Assembly: GCF_900090045.1 (NCBI RefSeq)
Contig: NC_041783.1
Coordinates: 248,001 to 312,000, forward strand
DNA from: Plasmodium malariae
Taxonomy: Eukaryota; Apicomplexa; Aconoidasida; Haemosporida; Plasmodiidae
Direction of reading: 5' to 3'
DNA: 64,000 nt
In this document: positions 29,403 to 41,357 of the stretch, in pieces
Layout: each line of letters starts with the position of its first letter
How positions within the stretch are numbered: the first letter of the stretch is position 1
Notes under the pieces: generated by a model
Database searches by the model: none
Told to the model about the DNA's origin: nothing
Seen by the model: the letters and a program-made list of their open reading frames with translations, nothing else
Made by a program: the position numbers and the translations under genes

Positions 29403-29759
29403 ATGGTATCCAAAAAACCAGCAAAAGCTAAAAAAACCACAACAGGAACTGCAGATGGAAAAAAGAAGAGAAAAAAGTCAAGATATGACAGCTATGGACT
29501 TTACATCTTTAAAGTATTAAAACAAGTTCACCCGGATACTGGTATATCAAGAAAATCCATGAACATAATGAACTCCTTCCTTGTTGACACTTTTGAGAAA
29601 ATTGCTACTGAAGCTTCAAGGCTATGCAAATATACTAGAAGAGATACATTATCCTCTCGTGAAATTCAAACTGCCATAAGGTTAGTGTTGCCAGGAGAAT
29701 TAGCTAAACATGCAGTATCAGAAGGAACAAAGGCTGTTACAAAATTTACCTCCAAGTAA
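29403..29759 (+). CDS. Histone H2B
   Basis: The gene is intronless and encodes 118 residues. A Lys/Thr-rich tail ([11 protein letters not shown]) is followed by the histone fold: [37 protein letters not shown] and [12 protein letters not shown]. The C-terminus [19 protein letters not shown], then [11 protein letters not shown] and the end KFTSK, is the hallmark H2B helix and ubiquitination region. From synteny this is the canonical H2B and not the H2B.Z variant. It is divergent from H4 and carries the same hairpin downstream. Confidence 0.97.
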   Translation: MVSKKPAKAKKTTTGTADGKKKRKKSRYDSYGLYIFKVLKQVHPDTGISRKSMNIMNSFLVDTFEKIATEASRLCKYTRRDTLSSREIQTAIRLVLPGELAKHAVSEGTKAVTKFTSK

Positions 29760-29926
29760 ATTTTGTTGTATTCTTACGCATACGCACACACCAAAAGGAA
29801 AGACTGAAAAGAATAAAAAAAAAAAGAAAAACAGAAAAATCGAAAAACCAAAAAAAAAGAATATCACATTGTGTACCTTAATGTGGTATTTATCTATCTA
29901 TATCGATATCTATCTATCTATCTATC

Positions 29927-29959
<33 letters not shown>

Positions 29960-30253
29960 AAAAAAAAAGAAAAAAAAAAAAAAAAGTGAAACAACCAAAA
30001 AGAAATAAGTTAAATGGAAAATAATACATGAAGAGAAGAACAATTATACAAGGAAAAATATAAGAATGAATTTAAAGAAGAGTAAAAGAAATGGAAGACA
30101 GACACTTTAATTGAAGTCCTGTTTTTTTTTTTTTTTTTCCCATTCTTTTTCATTTTTTTTTATTTTCCTAATGAGCTTTATATATATCTGAACAAGAGTT
30201 TATCTGTGTATATACATATGTACCTAAAGCTGTTCATGCGTTCTTTTAGTGCA

Positions 30254-30310
<57 letters not shown>

Positions 30311-30812
30311 ATGTACCTATTGAACGTACAAAATTGAAACGAATGCTATAATATAAATATAAAGGGAATAATGTAATTATGATGTATATATTTATATGTG
30401 TGCTATTATTTATATATATGACAAGGCAGACATATGTGCATAATTAGTAGTTTTAAGCAATATAAGAAGAAATGTTTTGTTTTGCTATGTTCAATTCATT
30501 TGTTTTATTTGTTTTAAGACTACTATCAAAAAAAAAAGAAACAGTATATAATACATGTTCATATATAGAATTTTATAATATGTTTAGTGCACGTATCTAT
30601 TTACTGAATATATTTTTTCGACAATTTTTTTTTTCAAGTTTAACTATGTTTAAACGAACAAGTTTTTTAAGGCTTCACTAGAAGCCATTCCTTTCTTCTA
30701 AGTTTTTTCATTACAAAAACAAAGCCTTTTTCAATATATATGCTACAGGAAGAACAAATGTTATAACAACTATTGGGGAAGTTTAAAAAAAAAATTAAAA
30801 AGCAATAAAAAA

Positions 30813-30849
<37 letters not shown>

Positions 30850-32045
30850 CTTTTTCCTTTTCAACAATATGTAGTTTATTAAAAATTGTATGTTCTCTAC
30901 CATTTGTTCAAAAGGAGTTAAATAGATTTATTACTGTTAAATTGAAAATGTTATTTGTATAAAATTTGTTTTCTTTTTTTCCCCTTCTTGCACAATATTA
31001 ATATATTCATAATAGTATAATGTTGACTTAAGGGGAGAAAAAAAAAAGATTATATATAACAACACAAAATTAAAAAAAAAAGTGTTAAAAAGGTATTCAT
31101 TATAAAAATGATGGAAAACAAAATTAAAAGAACTTTAAAAAAAAATGTAGATAAAAACAAACTAAACCAAAATGAAATATAGTTTGTAACAAAATAATCA
31201 AAGAAAAAAAAAAAAAAAGACATATATCAAATAACAAAATCAAAAACTGAAATAACATCTCATGTTGTTCCAATAAATTGTGAAGCAAATGTATGGTTTA
31301 TTAGAAAGATAAATATAACTAAAAAAATTGCATATTGTGAAATTCTTTTTATTTTATTTTTTTATTTTTTAATTTTTATTTTTTTTATTTCTTATAATTT
31401 AAAGCTAAATAGTAATCACAGAAAAAAAGAAACTTCTCACATTTGACTTTTTATTTTTTGTCAAATAAAATATGACTCAAAAAAATAGTTGTTAACGCAG
31501 CTATTAAAACAAGTACATATAAAAGCACACCTCTTTGGATACAAACAAAATTACAAGACAAATAGTTTAGCAAAAATATATAGCAACAGTTGTACATATC
31601 TATATATGTCTATACATACATATAAGTAATGGGAATTACTGTTGGTAACATCAGTATACACATGTGGGCCTGAACTTCGATATCACCTATCAATGAAAAA
31701 AACAAACTGTTAACAAATGGTTTAACGATCTATAGTCGATGTAAAGCTATGTTTAGTATCATCAAAAAAGTAATGTTTCATTCGTCCCACCTTTGATTTA
31801 CTAAAAAAAAAAGAAACAAAAATGTGTAATTTTTTGAGGATGAAATGTAAAAGAAAAATATGAACAGACAAGGGAAAAGATGAAAGAAAAAGATAAACAG
31901 GTAAGGATAAAAATGGGGAAACAAAATGAGAGAAAAAGCAAATGTGAATAACGTCTACACGTATGAAGCTAAAAAAAAAAAAAAAAAAAAGTATAAAACG
32001 GTTAAAAATAATTATATGATGTCAAATTATATAATTTTTTTTTAA
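29760..32045. other. Convergent region between H2B and the type I membrane protein
   Basis: The 2.3 kb holds the H2B 3' UTR with the hairpin at 30671-30686, (TATC)n then TA tracts at about 29890-29955, a TA tract at 30250-30306, and a poly(T) tract at 30819-30849. No exon with family resemblance was found. The stretch 31000-32000 is A-rich and featureless. Confidence 0.55.
30671..30686 (+). promoter_or_regulatory. Histone-type 3' stem-loop downstream of H2B
   Basis: GGCTTC-ACTA-GAAGCC forms a perfect 6-bp stem with a 4-base loop in H2B sense, 911 bases after the stop codon. It is identical, including four flanking bases, to the hairpin in H4 sense at 24430-24445. No other copy of GGCTTC followed closely by GAAGCC was seen elsewhere in the window. 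A role in histone mRNA 3' end formation or stability is inferred. Confidence 0.6.
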
Positions 32046-34064
32046 TTACTTAACAAATAGAATTTTAAATATGGTGTAAACGCTTAAGAGTACACAAAAG
32101 ATAATAATGACCATCATAAGTATGTCAAACAGTTCATTTACTTTTATGGTTAATTTAGTTTTTCCACTAGAAATTATAAAATTGACATTTTTAATTATGT
32201 GATATGTTCTTTGAATGAATTGATTATTTTCAATAAATGATATAAGTAGTTTATTCTCAAAATTATTGAAATGTTTTATATAAGAACATCCAGCTATATT
32301 CTCTACTGTATTTGAAACATTTTTAAAATATTTGTATAAAAGTTCTCTTTCATATGTAGTTTGTATAATATAACAATTAATATGGCCAAAATATTCTTCA
32401 TAAATGTTTTTTATAGAATCAATAATCTTTCTGTTGTACATTCCATCCTTCTCTTTATATACTTTCCATATTTTTGTTCGTGTGCTAATAAAAACAGTTG
32501 AAATATCTCTCATTTGTGTAGTTGATAAGTATATTTTTGGTTGTTCATGTGATATAGTTTCATAAGGAATAAAAGATACCTGTTTACATTTTACTTCATT
32601 TGAGTTTAAACTACACCTATACAAATGTACTAACTGTTTGTTCTTACTCAAAGTAATGTAATAAAAACCTATTTCGTTGTTTGAGTCTACAAACAGAACA
32701 AAATCTATTATATTTTTTACCTTGAAATATACATGGAATTTGTAATCTTTTAATATTATAACATAGTCATTGTTATTGTAATAAAAAGCAGTATATCTAT
32801 TAACAGAAGAAATGTTTTTTATCTTCGACTTGTTAAATATGTCCATGATGGGATTTTTATATAAAAGCATTTCATACATATTTCGAAGATTTTTATAGCA
32901 ATTATTATAATCATTTTCATTAAGATAGATTTTATTACATACATCAAAATTCATTTTAGTCATATTCTTATTTATGTGTTTCCATAAAATATAATTATCA
33001 CCAAATTGGTTTCTATATAAAGGAGAATTAAACAAAAAGCTTTTACTATTAGCTATTTTTTCATCGTTATATCTTGATAGTTTTGTCTCTTTTTGATTTC
33101 CTTCTATATAATTATTTGCATTTTTTTCCAACAAAACTTTTAAATTACAAGCAATGGTTTTATTAAAAACATAATAAGCAATGTTTATATTCTCGAAATC
33201 GTTCCTTACAAAGCTTTTAAAATAATTAGATATTTTTTTAAGTAAAGATGTATTTTCTTTATTCATATATGGAAATGCTAATTCTAATAAATTTTTATAT
33301 TCTTCATTTTTTATAAAAATTGCATTTATTTCGTTATGATCATGTGCAGACGGATAACATAATAATTTTTCAGGTAAAAATTTGGTATTCTTTATTTTAC
33401 ATATAGCTGCCATAGGTACTAAATCGCTATTATTATCACTATTATTATCACTACTATTATACCTAATATTATGACTACTATTATCCCTATTATCATCCCT
33501 ATTATCATCCCTATTATCATCCCCATTATTATAACCACTATTATCATCATTTTTATCATTGTCTTTACTACCCTTAGAATCCTCATCGTACTCCGAAGCA
33601 TCAAACCTCTTTATATAAAAATTCTCACTCTTAACGTACAATTCTTTCTTCATATCAAAATATTTTAAACCTGATTCACTATAAAATAAATTATTAATTT
33701 CACATATAACACCATTCTTATAATTTTTTAATAATATTATATCACCCCCATCATATTCAAAAACAAAATGTACATTAGCTGGCACTCTATATTTAAAATA
33801 ATTTATAATTTTTGTAAAACTTTTGTAAAAGTATATTTCCTCTTTTAGTTTTATCTCTCCTATATGTAAACTATTTATATAATTACTGTCTTCATTTTCA
33901 TTTAAAAATATGTACTGAAATTTACTCAGTTCACTCGTTGTATTATTTGTATTCGCATTTGTATAAATAACATTAGTCAATTTTCCAACTGCACTAGAAC
34001 CAGATACCACATTTTCGAAATAATACAAAATTATTAACACATAATAATTAAGTATTCTTTTCAT
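32046..34064 (-). CDS. Secreted/type I membrane protein, unknown function
   Basis: This single-exon gene encodes 672 residues and no named family is recognised. The N-terminus (MKRILNYYVLIILYYFENVVSG) looks like a signal peptide. A C-terminal membrane helix, FDILMMVIIIFCVLLSVYTIF at about 646-668, leaves a very short tail, so most of the protein would face the lumen or outside. An Asp/Asn-rich repeat (DDNR units) lies at about 180-195 and Ser/Asn/Asp sequence to 214. The rest consists of alternating hydrophobic and polar stretches consistent with beta structure. The segment around Cys484-Cys493 (YRCSLNSNEVKCKQVSFIPY) resembles a region of the PTEX88-like protein encoded 8 kb away. It is downstream of and in tandem with S4. 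It is a conserved Plasmodium protein by synteny only. Confidence 0.8.
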   Translation of the reverse strand: MKRILNYYVLIILYYFENVVSGSSAVGKLTNVIYTNANTNNTTSELSKFQYIFLNENEDSNYINSLHIGEIKLKEEIYFYKSFTKIINYFKYRVPANVHFVFEYDGGDIILLKNYKNGVICEINNLFYSESGLKYFDMKKELYVKSENFYIKRFDASEYDEDSKGSKDNDKNDDNSGYNNGDDNRDDNRDDNRDNSSHNIRYNSSDNNSDNNSDLVPMAAICKIKNTKFLPEKLLCYPSAHDHNEINAIFIKNEEYKNLLELAFPYMNKENTSLLKKISNYFKSFVRNDFENINIAYYVFNKTIACNLKVLLEKNANNYIEGNQKETKLSRYNDEKIANSKSFLFNSPLYRNQFGDNYILWKHINKNMTKMNFDVCNKIYLNENDYNNCYKNLRNMYEMLLYKNPIMDIFNKSKIKNISSVNRYTAFYYNNNDYVIILKDYKFHVYFKVKNIIDFVLFVDSNNEIGFYYITLSKNKQLVHLYRCSLNSNEVKCKQVSFIPYETISHEQPKIYLSTTQMRDISTVFISTRTKIWKVYKEKDGMYNRKIIDSIKNIYEEYFGHINCYIIQTTYERELLYKYFKNVSNTVENIAGCSYIKHFNNFENKLLISFIENNQFIQRTYHIIKNVNFIISSGKTKLTIKVNELFDILMMVIIIFCVLLSVYTIFKILFVK
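33465..33525 (-). repeat. 12-bp coding repeat (DDNR)
   Basis: Three to four copies of ATCATCCCTATT on the plus strand encode Asp-Asp-Asn-Arg on the minus strand, inside the type I membrane protein. Confidence 0.8.
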
Positions 34065-35885
34065 TTTTTTCTTTTTTTTTTTTTCAAACCTTATATCTTA
34101 AACTGCTTCATAAATAATTCTTGAACTAACAAAAATGGAATATGTTGGACCATTCACCTTTTTTATTATGTACTGTTCAGGCAAAATGAGAAAGTAAAAA
34201 TGAATTATTACCTTTTTTAATCAAAAATATTAAATAATTACCAAAAAATACACGAGTATACAAAAAAAAAAAAAAAAAAAATTTACTTATTATTTTAGTG
34301 TTTTACACTTGTAAATTTTTCCGTGCATTTGTTGCAATAACAGGAAAAAAAGGATGCACACACCTATTTCGTATATATATGTGTGTATATATTTATATAT
34401 GTGGTACAAATGTAGATTAACGAAATCATTTTCCTTCATGAATATGTTTACACACGTATATATACACACCAAAATTATGGTATCGTTTTACCATAATTTT
34501 ATTCGTAGTACAACTGTTTTCTAACATTCTCATGAGGATTTATAACCATATGAACTTCTTCAATGGCGCATATTCTAATGGGGATAAAAGACGCAAAAGC
34601 GAAAAAACATAAAAAAAAAAAAAAAGACGAAAAAACGAAAAAAAAGACTCATACGCGAAAAAGCGAAAAAAACTATGCACTATTCAACTAAAAGTTTTAC
34701 ACGCAAAATAGATTTGCGGTCATTCACCTTTTAGCTGTAGCCTTATTCTGTTTACAAACATTAATTTTCCTATTGCAACTACTTTTTCATTTGGTACATA
34801 CTTAGCGCAAGATAAATACATTAGCACAAAAGGTGCTTTATAAGATAATCATTTGAAACTGTAATTTAACTGGTACATAATTTTTTCTTTTCACTTTGAA
34901 TGCAAAATATTTTAAAAATAAATATGTTTTCTCATAAAGTTGTATATTCTTTATTTTAAAAAAAAAAAAAAAAAAAAAACTGAAAAAACAGAAAAAACAA
35001 AACGCAGAAAGGGAAGAAAAAGACGAGTACATCATTTCGGTAAATACGAAAAAGACACCGACTTTCTCCTTAATAGCACTTTTTCCTTTCTTCCCTCCCT
35101 CTCTCCCTCATTTTCAATATCTTGAATGGTTATATACTTTGCAAAAAGAAAATGATTATTATATAGTTGTAATAAACTTCGTTTTTAATCTTTACATTAT
35201 ATTGTGTAATTGCACTTTTTCCTTTTATGTTTTAAATTTGTGGAGAAATAAAAAAAAAAAAAAAAACGAAAAACAAAAATTTAAAATTTAATATTTAAAA
35301 TTTAACACTTAAAATATAAAAATTAAAATTTAATATTTAAAATATAAAAATTAAAATTTAACATTTAAAAATTAAAAATTAAAATTTAACATTTAAAAAT
35401 TAAAAATTAAAATTTAACATTTAAAAATTAAAAATTAAAATTTAACATTTAAAAATTAAAAATTAAAATTTAACATTTAAAAATTAAAAATTAAAATTTA
35501 ACATTTAAAAATTAAAAATTAAAATTTAACATTTAAAAATTAAATTTTAAAATCTAAAATTTTAAATTTTAAAATTAAGTTTTAATATTTATGAACAGTG
35601 GTTTATTCAGAAGAAAATAAAAAAGTCTTACATAAAAACATAATTTTTCTCAATCAAAATTGTTTTCCTTCTAATTTCTCAACATTCAAAATGCAAAACC
35701 TTTTTAACGTCAAAAAAGGTATAGCATAAAAAAAAAAAAAAAAAAAAAAATATTCATAATATAATAATCCATAAATGAGTTAATCATGTAATATCTAAAA
35801 GTATAATATAATTTATATAACTTTTGTAATACTATGTTATAGGCTAAATAGCACTTCTGCTACCTCCATTTAGTTATTGTGCTTT
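34065..35885. other. Tandem intergenic region between S4 and the membrane protein
   Basis: This region contains the S4 3' region and the membrane-protein promoter, all on the minus strand. It holds poly(A) tracts and a roughly 26-base AAATTAAAATTTAACATT array at 35280-35580. No gene is seen. Confidence 0.55.
35278..35580. repeat. About 26-bp tandem repeat around AAATTTAACATTTAAAAATT
   Basis: Some seven regular copies plus diverged edges are made almost only of A and T with one C per unit (AACATTT). It lies downstream of S4. No reading frame is maintained. Confidence 0.85.
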
Positions 35886-37242
35886 TTAATTATTTAGTGC
35901 CCTTAGTCTGTTTCTTCTTTCTTCAATTATATCTAGTTTAATTCCTTTCTCCCTCGGTAAACTAATATAAGGTTTTGAGTTGTCTCCTATAACCAAAACA
36001 TTACTTAGCCGAGTAGCAAATATTTTTCCTCTTGAATCTTTTACATGAATAATATCATACGTTCCTATGTTTTTGTCTATCGAAGAAATTGTACCAACTC
36101 TACCAACACTGTGTCCTGCAGTTACCATAACCATACTACCTATTTGAAATTTTAAATGGTCTAAAACTTTTCCTGTTTCTAAATCTAATCTTACTGTGTC
36201 ATTTACCTTAACTTCTGGATGGATATATGGTATACTTCTACCATCATGTGTAACAGCTATTGATAATCTTCCTTTTCTTAATATTATTTTTTTTACTTTG
36301 CATAATTTATATTTACTCTCTTCAGTTGTTATCCTATGAGGAACAAATCTTCCTTTCGTATCATACAACAATCGAAAATATTCATTTGATTTTGTTATAT
36401 GAATTACATCCATTAACCCAACTGGAAACGTACAATCCGTCCTTATCTTATTGTCCACTTTCACAATTTTTTGAATTAATATCAATTTTACTTCATCAAA
36501 AGTTAAAGCATATTTTAAACGATTTCTTAACAAAATTACTAATGGAATACTCTCGATTAACTTATGTGGACCACTGCTCGTTTTGGGCGCATACTGACCG
36601 CCCATCTTGTTCAACATCCAATGTGATGGCGCATTGACTCTTTTCAAATGTTTCTTTATTCCTTTTCCCTGAAAAACGCACACAAAAAGGGCAGAAAAAA
36701 ATGAAAAAATGAAATAATTATGAACAGTTCATAATTTTTTACTTGCACAGAATAACGTTCACAAAAAAAAAAAAAAAAAAAAAAAAAAAATGTACAAAGA
36801 ATAGGTAGAATGAACGAATAGCATCATCATAACATTTCTTTTATCAAAATACGATCATGTTTCATAATAATTCATTTTTAATGCATATTTATTTTATTCG
36901 TCAGAATGAAAATAATAACTCAAGGAATAATCTTCTATGTAGGAGATAAAACTGCGCTTCATTTAATACACGCACGTTCTATTAATCAGATTTATCATTT
37001 AAAAAATGTATATACAAAACAAACCCTTTAACATATAGCGCAAGTTATAACATCAGCAGATTCACTATTGTATATGCATAATCATACATACGTAAATACG
37101 CACATATGTAGTAAATACATTTCGTATATAAATGCATATTTATATATATACATAATTACACAAATACATATATACATGTACGTACACTTATGTATGTATG
37201 TATATATTCTTTACGTAATTTTCTCCTCTTTTATATTACCAT
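35886..37242 (-). CDS. RPS4: 40S ribosomal protein S4 (eS4) with an ATG-only first exon
   Basis: Exon 2 is 36668-35886. It begins at a TTTTTCAG acceptor and encodes GKGIKKHLKRVNAPSHWML onward. The only start codon that fits is ATG at 37242-37240, immediately followed by a GTAATA donor. Exon 1 is therefore just the initiator codon and the intron is 571 bases. The product is 261 residues (human eS4 is 263). The N-terminal eS4 motif, the S4 RNA-binding region (FPVGLMDVI, EYFRLLYDTKGR), the KOW-containing part (GSMVMVTAGHSVGRVGTI) and the C-terminal GLPRE-like SLPREKGI are all present. An alternative in-frame MCVFQ start upstream of exon 2 lies inside the intron and is rejected. S4 is part of the small cytosolic ribosomal subunit. 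The gene is divergent from centrin. Confidence 0.9.
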
Positions 37243-37717
37243 TTTTTCAATTTGGAATTAAAAAGTGTTAAATTGGTTCCTCCCTTTGAATATTTGTAAA
37301 TTGGAAGTTACTATTCCGCTTTATACTTTGTTGTATGAAAAGTAATAAACTTTTATACCGTTATGCTGTTATAGTGTTATATTGATATATAAAAATATTA
37401 TTATAAAAAATAAGAAAAAAAAAAATTATCACCTTTAATTATTGTAATTCAAAAATTAAGGAATTTCTTTTTATAATCTTCTTTTTGTTACAATTTGTAC
37501 TGCATTGTTTTTTATTTATTTTTTTCGGAATATGTAATTAAAAAATTTTGTTATTCTGTAGATTTTATTATTTTTGTACTAAAAATATTCTTTTTTTTTT
37601 TTTTTTTTTTCTTTTTAAAGCAAAACCTCACTCCGCAAATTTGCTCGTAAATGTATGCATATATATAAATACATACGTACGTACATAAATATATACGTAT
37701 GTACATTAATGTACACT

Positions 37718-37990
37718 CACGTTTATAAATATACGCATATGTTTATAAATATACGCATATGTTTATAAATATACGCACATGTTTATAAATATGCGCACAT
37801 GTTTATAAATATACGCATATGTTTATAAATATACGCACATGTTTATAAATATACGCACATGTTTATAAATATACGCACATGTTTATAAATATACGCACAT
37901 GTTTATAAATATACGCACATGTTTATAAATATACGCACATGTTTATAAATATACGCACATGTTTATAAATATACGCACATGTTTACAAAT
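37718..37990. repeat. 20-bp minisatellite ATGTTTATAAATATACGCAC
   Basis: About 13 copies are arranged head to tail. They differ mainly at the last bases (CGCAT or CGCAC), and one copy has TGCGCAC. It is the most regular array in the window. There are no spacers, so it is not a CRISPR. Confidence 0.9.
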
Positions 37991-38935
37991 ATACATGTAC
38001 TCATATACTAGAAGTATTTTTTGTCAAGCACTTTTGTAATGCGCGTTGATTATATGACGTAATTATTTATCTTTTCAAGTTTTAATATGAGTGTTTTAAG
38101 ATCCCTTCAGCGTTGATCTCGTATAACAAACATATATACAATAATGCAGCTTAATATATAATGTGAGTTAAACAAAAAGAAAAAAAAAATATGTATGAAT
38201 TTTGTTAAGTGGTAAGTTCATACACTTAAATCACTTCTACTAGGTTACAAAATGAAAGTAATATATATTCTTATATATGTATAATATACAAATTTGTATA
38301 CATATATATAGTATATATTTGCAGTGTTGCAACGTATGTATTAAATATGCATATTAAAAACAAAAAAAAAAAAATAAAAATTTTGTTAAAATTTTTAAAG
38401 GTGTAGGTAATTCAAAAATTAGTATTTCCCCTTTTGTTTAAATAAGTATAGTTTATTACAAACCTTAAAGTACATGTTACACTCAGTTAAAGCACAAGGA
38501 AAAAAGTATAATAAAGGTTAATCCTTTAAAAATATTTTTTTATATTTTTTTTTTTTTTTTATTGACCTTAAAGTGTATCACTGTTTTATATTATAAAAAG
38601 GAATATATTATTTTAATTTTTTTTATATACAAAGGAAATTGAATTATAAAATTAAAATTATTATAAACAACTTATACTAAATAATAGGACTATAACGTAT
38701 AGTTAAAAAAAAAAATAAATAAATGACTTTTAAACATTTAATGGCTTTATTAAAATAATTTTTTATATGAAGCTTATAAGCTAAACAGCAGTGTTGTATG
38801 TATACAAAAATGAACGCCTACATCCATAAATAGCGTCTTAGGGAACAAATTCATATTTTAGCAAAAAGGAAAAAAATGTTAATGAGATCCGTAGGTTTAA
38901 ATTTTTGTTATGAACAAATCAGGTAAAAAAAAAAT

Positions 38936-39192
38936 AAATGAAGTGAAAGAAATGAAAAAATGGAAGAAATGAAAAAATGGAAGAAATGAAAAAATGAAAG
39001 AAATGAAAAAATGAAAGAAATGAAAAAAATGAAAAAATGAAAGAAAATGAAAGAAATGAAAAAATGAAAGAAATGAAAGAAATGAAAGAAATGAAAAAAT
39101 GAAAGAAATGAAAAAATGAAAAAAATGAAAGAAGTAAAATCAGTGAAAGAAATGAAAGAAATGAAAAAAATGAAAGAAGTAAAATTGAAAGA
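38936..39192. repeat. Purine array GAAATGAAAAAAT
   Basis: The plus strand is almost entirely A and G with regularly spaced T, from units GAAATGAAA and AAATGAAAG. The 95-residue Phe/Ser frame on the minus strand is a by-product. Confidence 0.8.
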
Positions 39193-39535
39193 CATTAACG
39201 AAGTAAAATAAGTAAAGGAAATAAAAAAAATTAATTGAACTTGAACTTAGGTTAAAATTAAATTAAATTAATTTAAATAGGCTAAAAAATATTCCAGTTA
39301 AGAAATTCCAATGTCATATGTTTTTCATATAATAATAGGCGAAGCATACTTTTAATTGTTCCTCTAAAAGAGGAAAATCAAAATGTCTGTATTTTATTTT
39401 ATATCATTTTTGATAATCATGCATGCGTTTGCAGCGCCTCATTTTGTTTTATTCTTACTTCAATTGTAATTTTTATTTTTTATTTTATTTTATTTTTTAT
39501 TTTTCTTTTTTTGCTTTATTTGTATTTTATTTTGT

Positions 39536-39648
39536 TTTTTTGCTTTATTTTAATTACTTTTTTTTTTGCTTTATTTTAATTACTTTTTTTTTTTGCTTTA
39601 TTTTAATTACTTTTTTTTTTTGCTTTATTTTAATTACTTTTTTTTTTG
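39536..39648. repeat. 25-bp tandem repeat containing TTTGCTTTATTTTAATTAC
   Basis: Four to five copies of T(8-9)GCTTTATTTTAATTAC lie about 550 bases before the centrin start. Confidence 0.85.
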
Positions 39649-40192
39649 GTATATTATACACATATTTTTATACATATTATCTTATGAGCATGTAACATTC
39701 GAAACGGCTCTTTAGGATATGCTTTTCTTTCGTCCGTATGTATTAGCACGAACAACTCATTCACAGTATAATAACATGGGTATACATGTTAACATAAAAA
39801 GGAAAACAAGTGTATGCTTTGTTTACATGTAAAATATATAAGAGAAAATGCACATATGTTAACATACACACGAAGGATACACACACTTTATAAGAAGTGT
39901 ATGTAATAGTATAGTATATTTAAAGAAAAATAAAACTCTTTATCATTACCGTCTTTTCATTATTCCCCTTTTTGTGCATTTTGCATGGTATCCATTTCTA
40001 CCTGTTTAACGCATTAAGAATATCTTTATTTTGTATACATGATATGTATATATGTAGACACTTATGCAGTCTTGTGTGCCTTTATTTCATTACTTAAATT
40101 TCATGGGTCTTCGCATATTTTAAGCATCGAAGGTAATGTTAAAGGAAGACAAATTGCTAGGAAAAGAAAAAAAAAAAAAAAAATAGATCATA

Positions 40193-41357
40193 ATGATTAT
40201 TGAGAACAGTAAAGAAGTTACTATAAACGAAGATATTGAAAAAGAAATTTACGAATGTTTCTCTTTATTTGATACAAATAAATGTGGGTATATTGACATT
40301 AGGGAATTTTACTTTGCCTTAAAATCCCTAGGCTTAAATTTTAAAAAAGAACAAGTAAAAAATTTATTTTTAGAAATAAAGAAAAGTATTGATGACAAAT
40401 TAAATTTTGATGAATTTTTTGATATCGCCTCAAAACATATCCATAAAAGATACAATGACGAGGAAATAGAACAGATGTTTTCCTTGTTCGATCCGAATGA
40501 CACGGGTTATAATTTTTTTTTTTTTTTTCAGTGAATAGTACATATATATATATATAAATAAATATATATATATATATAAATAAATATATATATATAAATA
40601 AATATATATAAATAAATATATATATATAAATAAATATATATAAATAAATATATATATATAAATAAATATATATAAATAAATATATATATATATATATATA
40701 ATATAATATATATACATAAATAAATATATATACATAAATAAATATATATATATAAATAAATATATATATATAAATAAATAAATATATATGTATATATATA
40801 TATATATATGTATAATAGCGTGCTTTCCCCATGAGATACGTCCATATAACTGTATCTTACTTTTTCATTTTAGGAAAAATTACTTTGGCTTCTTTGAAAA
40901 AAGTCTGCGCTGATATAGGTACCAAAGTGAATATACTCAAATTACAATTCTTTACATAACTTTACAAATATGATTTGAGTATATCCCTATTTTTTTAGTT
41001 ATATACAAACGTTAAGTAGTCACAGCGTTACATTTTTTGTTCGTTGCAACTATTCTGCGTAAGGATAGGTTTCTATGTACACGTAATTACATGAATCTAC
41101 ACATGTTTATATATGTACACATGTATTTATATGTGCGTATACATGATTACATGTAAGCTTACATAAAACTTTTGACGCGTATGCAAAAACGCCCTCTTTT
41201 CTTTCATCAAGGAGAAAATATAGATGACGTGGAACTGAACAATATGATCGAATTTGCTGATAAGAACAATGACAAAGTTATAGATAAAGAAGAGTTTAAA
41301 AGCATCGTTTTAAGTGCGTGGAGAAACGACCCATTTAGTGATATCGACTCAGACTGA
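40193..41357 (+). CDS. CEN4: Centrin (CEN4-like), three exons
   Basis: Exons 40193-40505, 40874-40918 and 41212-41357 join in phase to give 167 residues. The protein is a four-EF-hand calcium-binding protein of the centrin family, found at microtubule-organising centres and acting in division. Hand 1 ([13 protein letters not shown]) and hand 4 ([13 protein letters not shown]) keep the acidic first position and the Glu at position 12. Hand 2 ([10 protein letters not shown]) is degenerate, and hand 3 (DPNDTGKITLAS), which spans the exon 1/2 junction, ends in Ser at position 12. The C-terminus SDIDSD lacks the usual centrin aromatic end. Naming as centrin-4 rests on remembered synteny with P. 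falciparum. Intron 1 is filled with TA and TAAATA repeats. Confidence 0.88.
40541..40815. repeat. TATATAAATAAATATA microsatellite in centrin intron 1
   Basis: Dense alternation of TATATA and AAATAAAT units fills most of the first intron. Three long minus-strand frames of Tyr/Ile are translations of it. Confidence 0.85.

Larger units (their letters stand above)
37243..40192. other. Divergent promoter region between S4 and centrin
   Basis: The 2.9 kb contains three tandem arrays: a 20-base unit at 37720-37985, a purine GAAATGAAAAAAT array at 38936-39190 and a 25-base unit at 39536-39645. There are also TA and poly(A) tracts. No gene is seen. Confidence 0.55.

Noticed and set aside
36669..36683. 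MCVFQ start for ribosomal protein S4
   Set aside because: It lies in the intron tail (TGTGTGCGTTTTTCAG), and eS4 proteins start M-G/A-R/K-G-I, which the upstream ATG exon restores.
37718..37990. Regular 20-bp repeats as a CRISPR array
   Set aside because: Copies are directly adjacent with no unique spacers, and the genome is eukaryotic.
40341..40845. Three long Tyr/Ile minus-strand frames
   Set aside because: They are translations of TATATAAATA repeats inside centrin intron 1.
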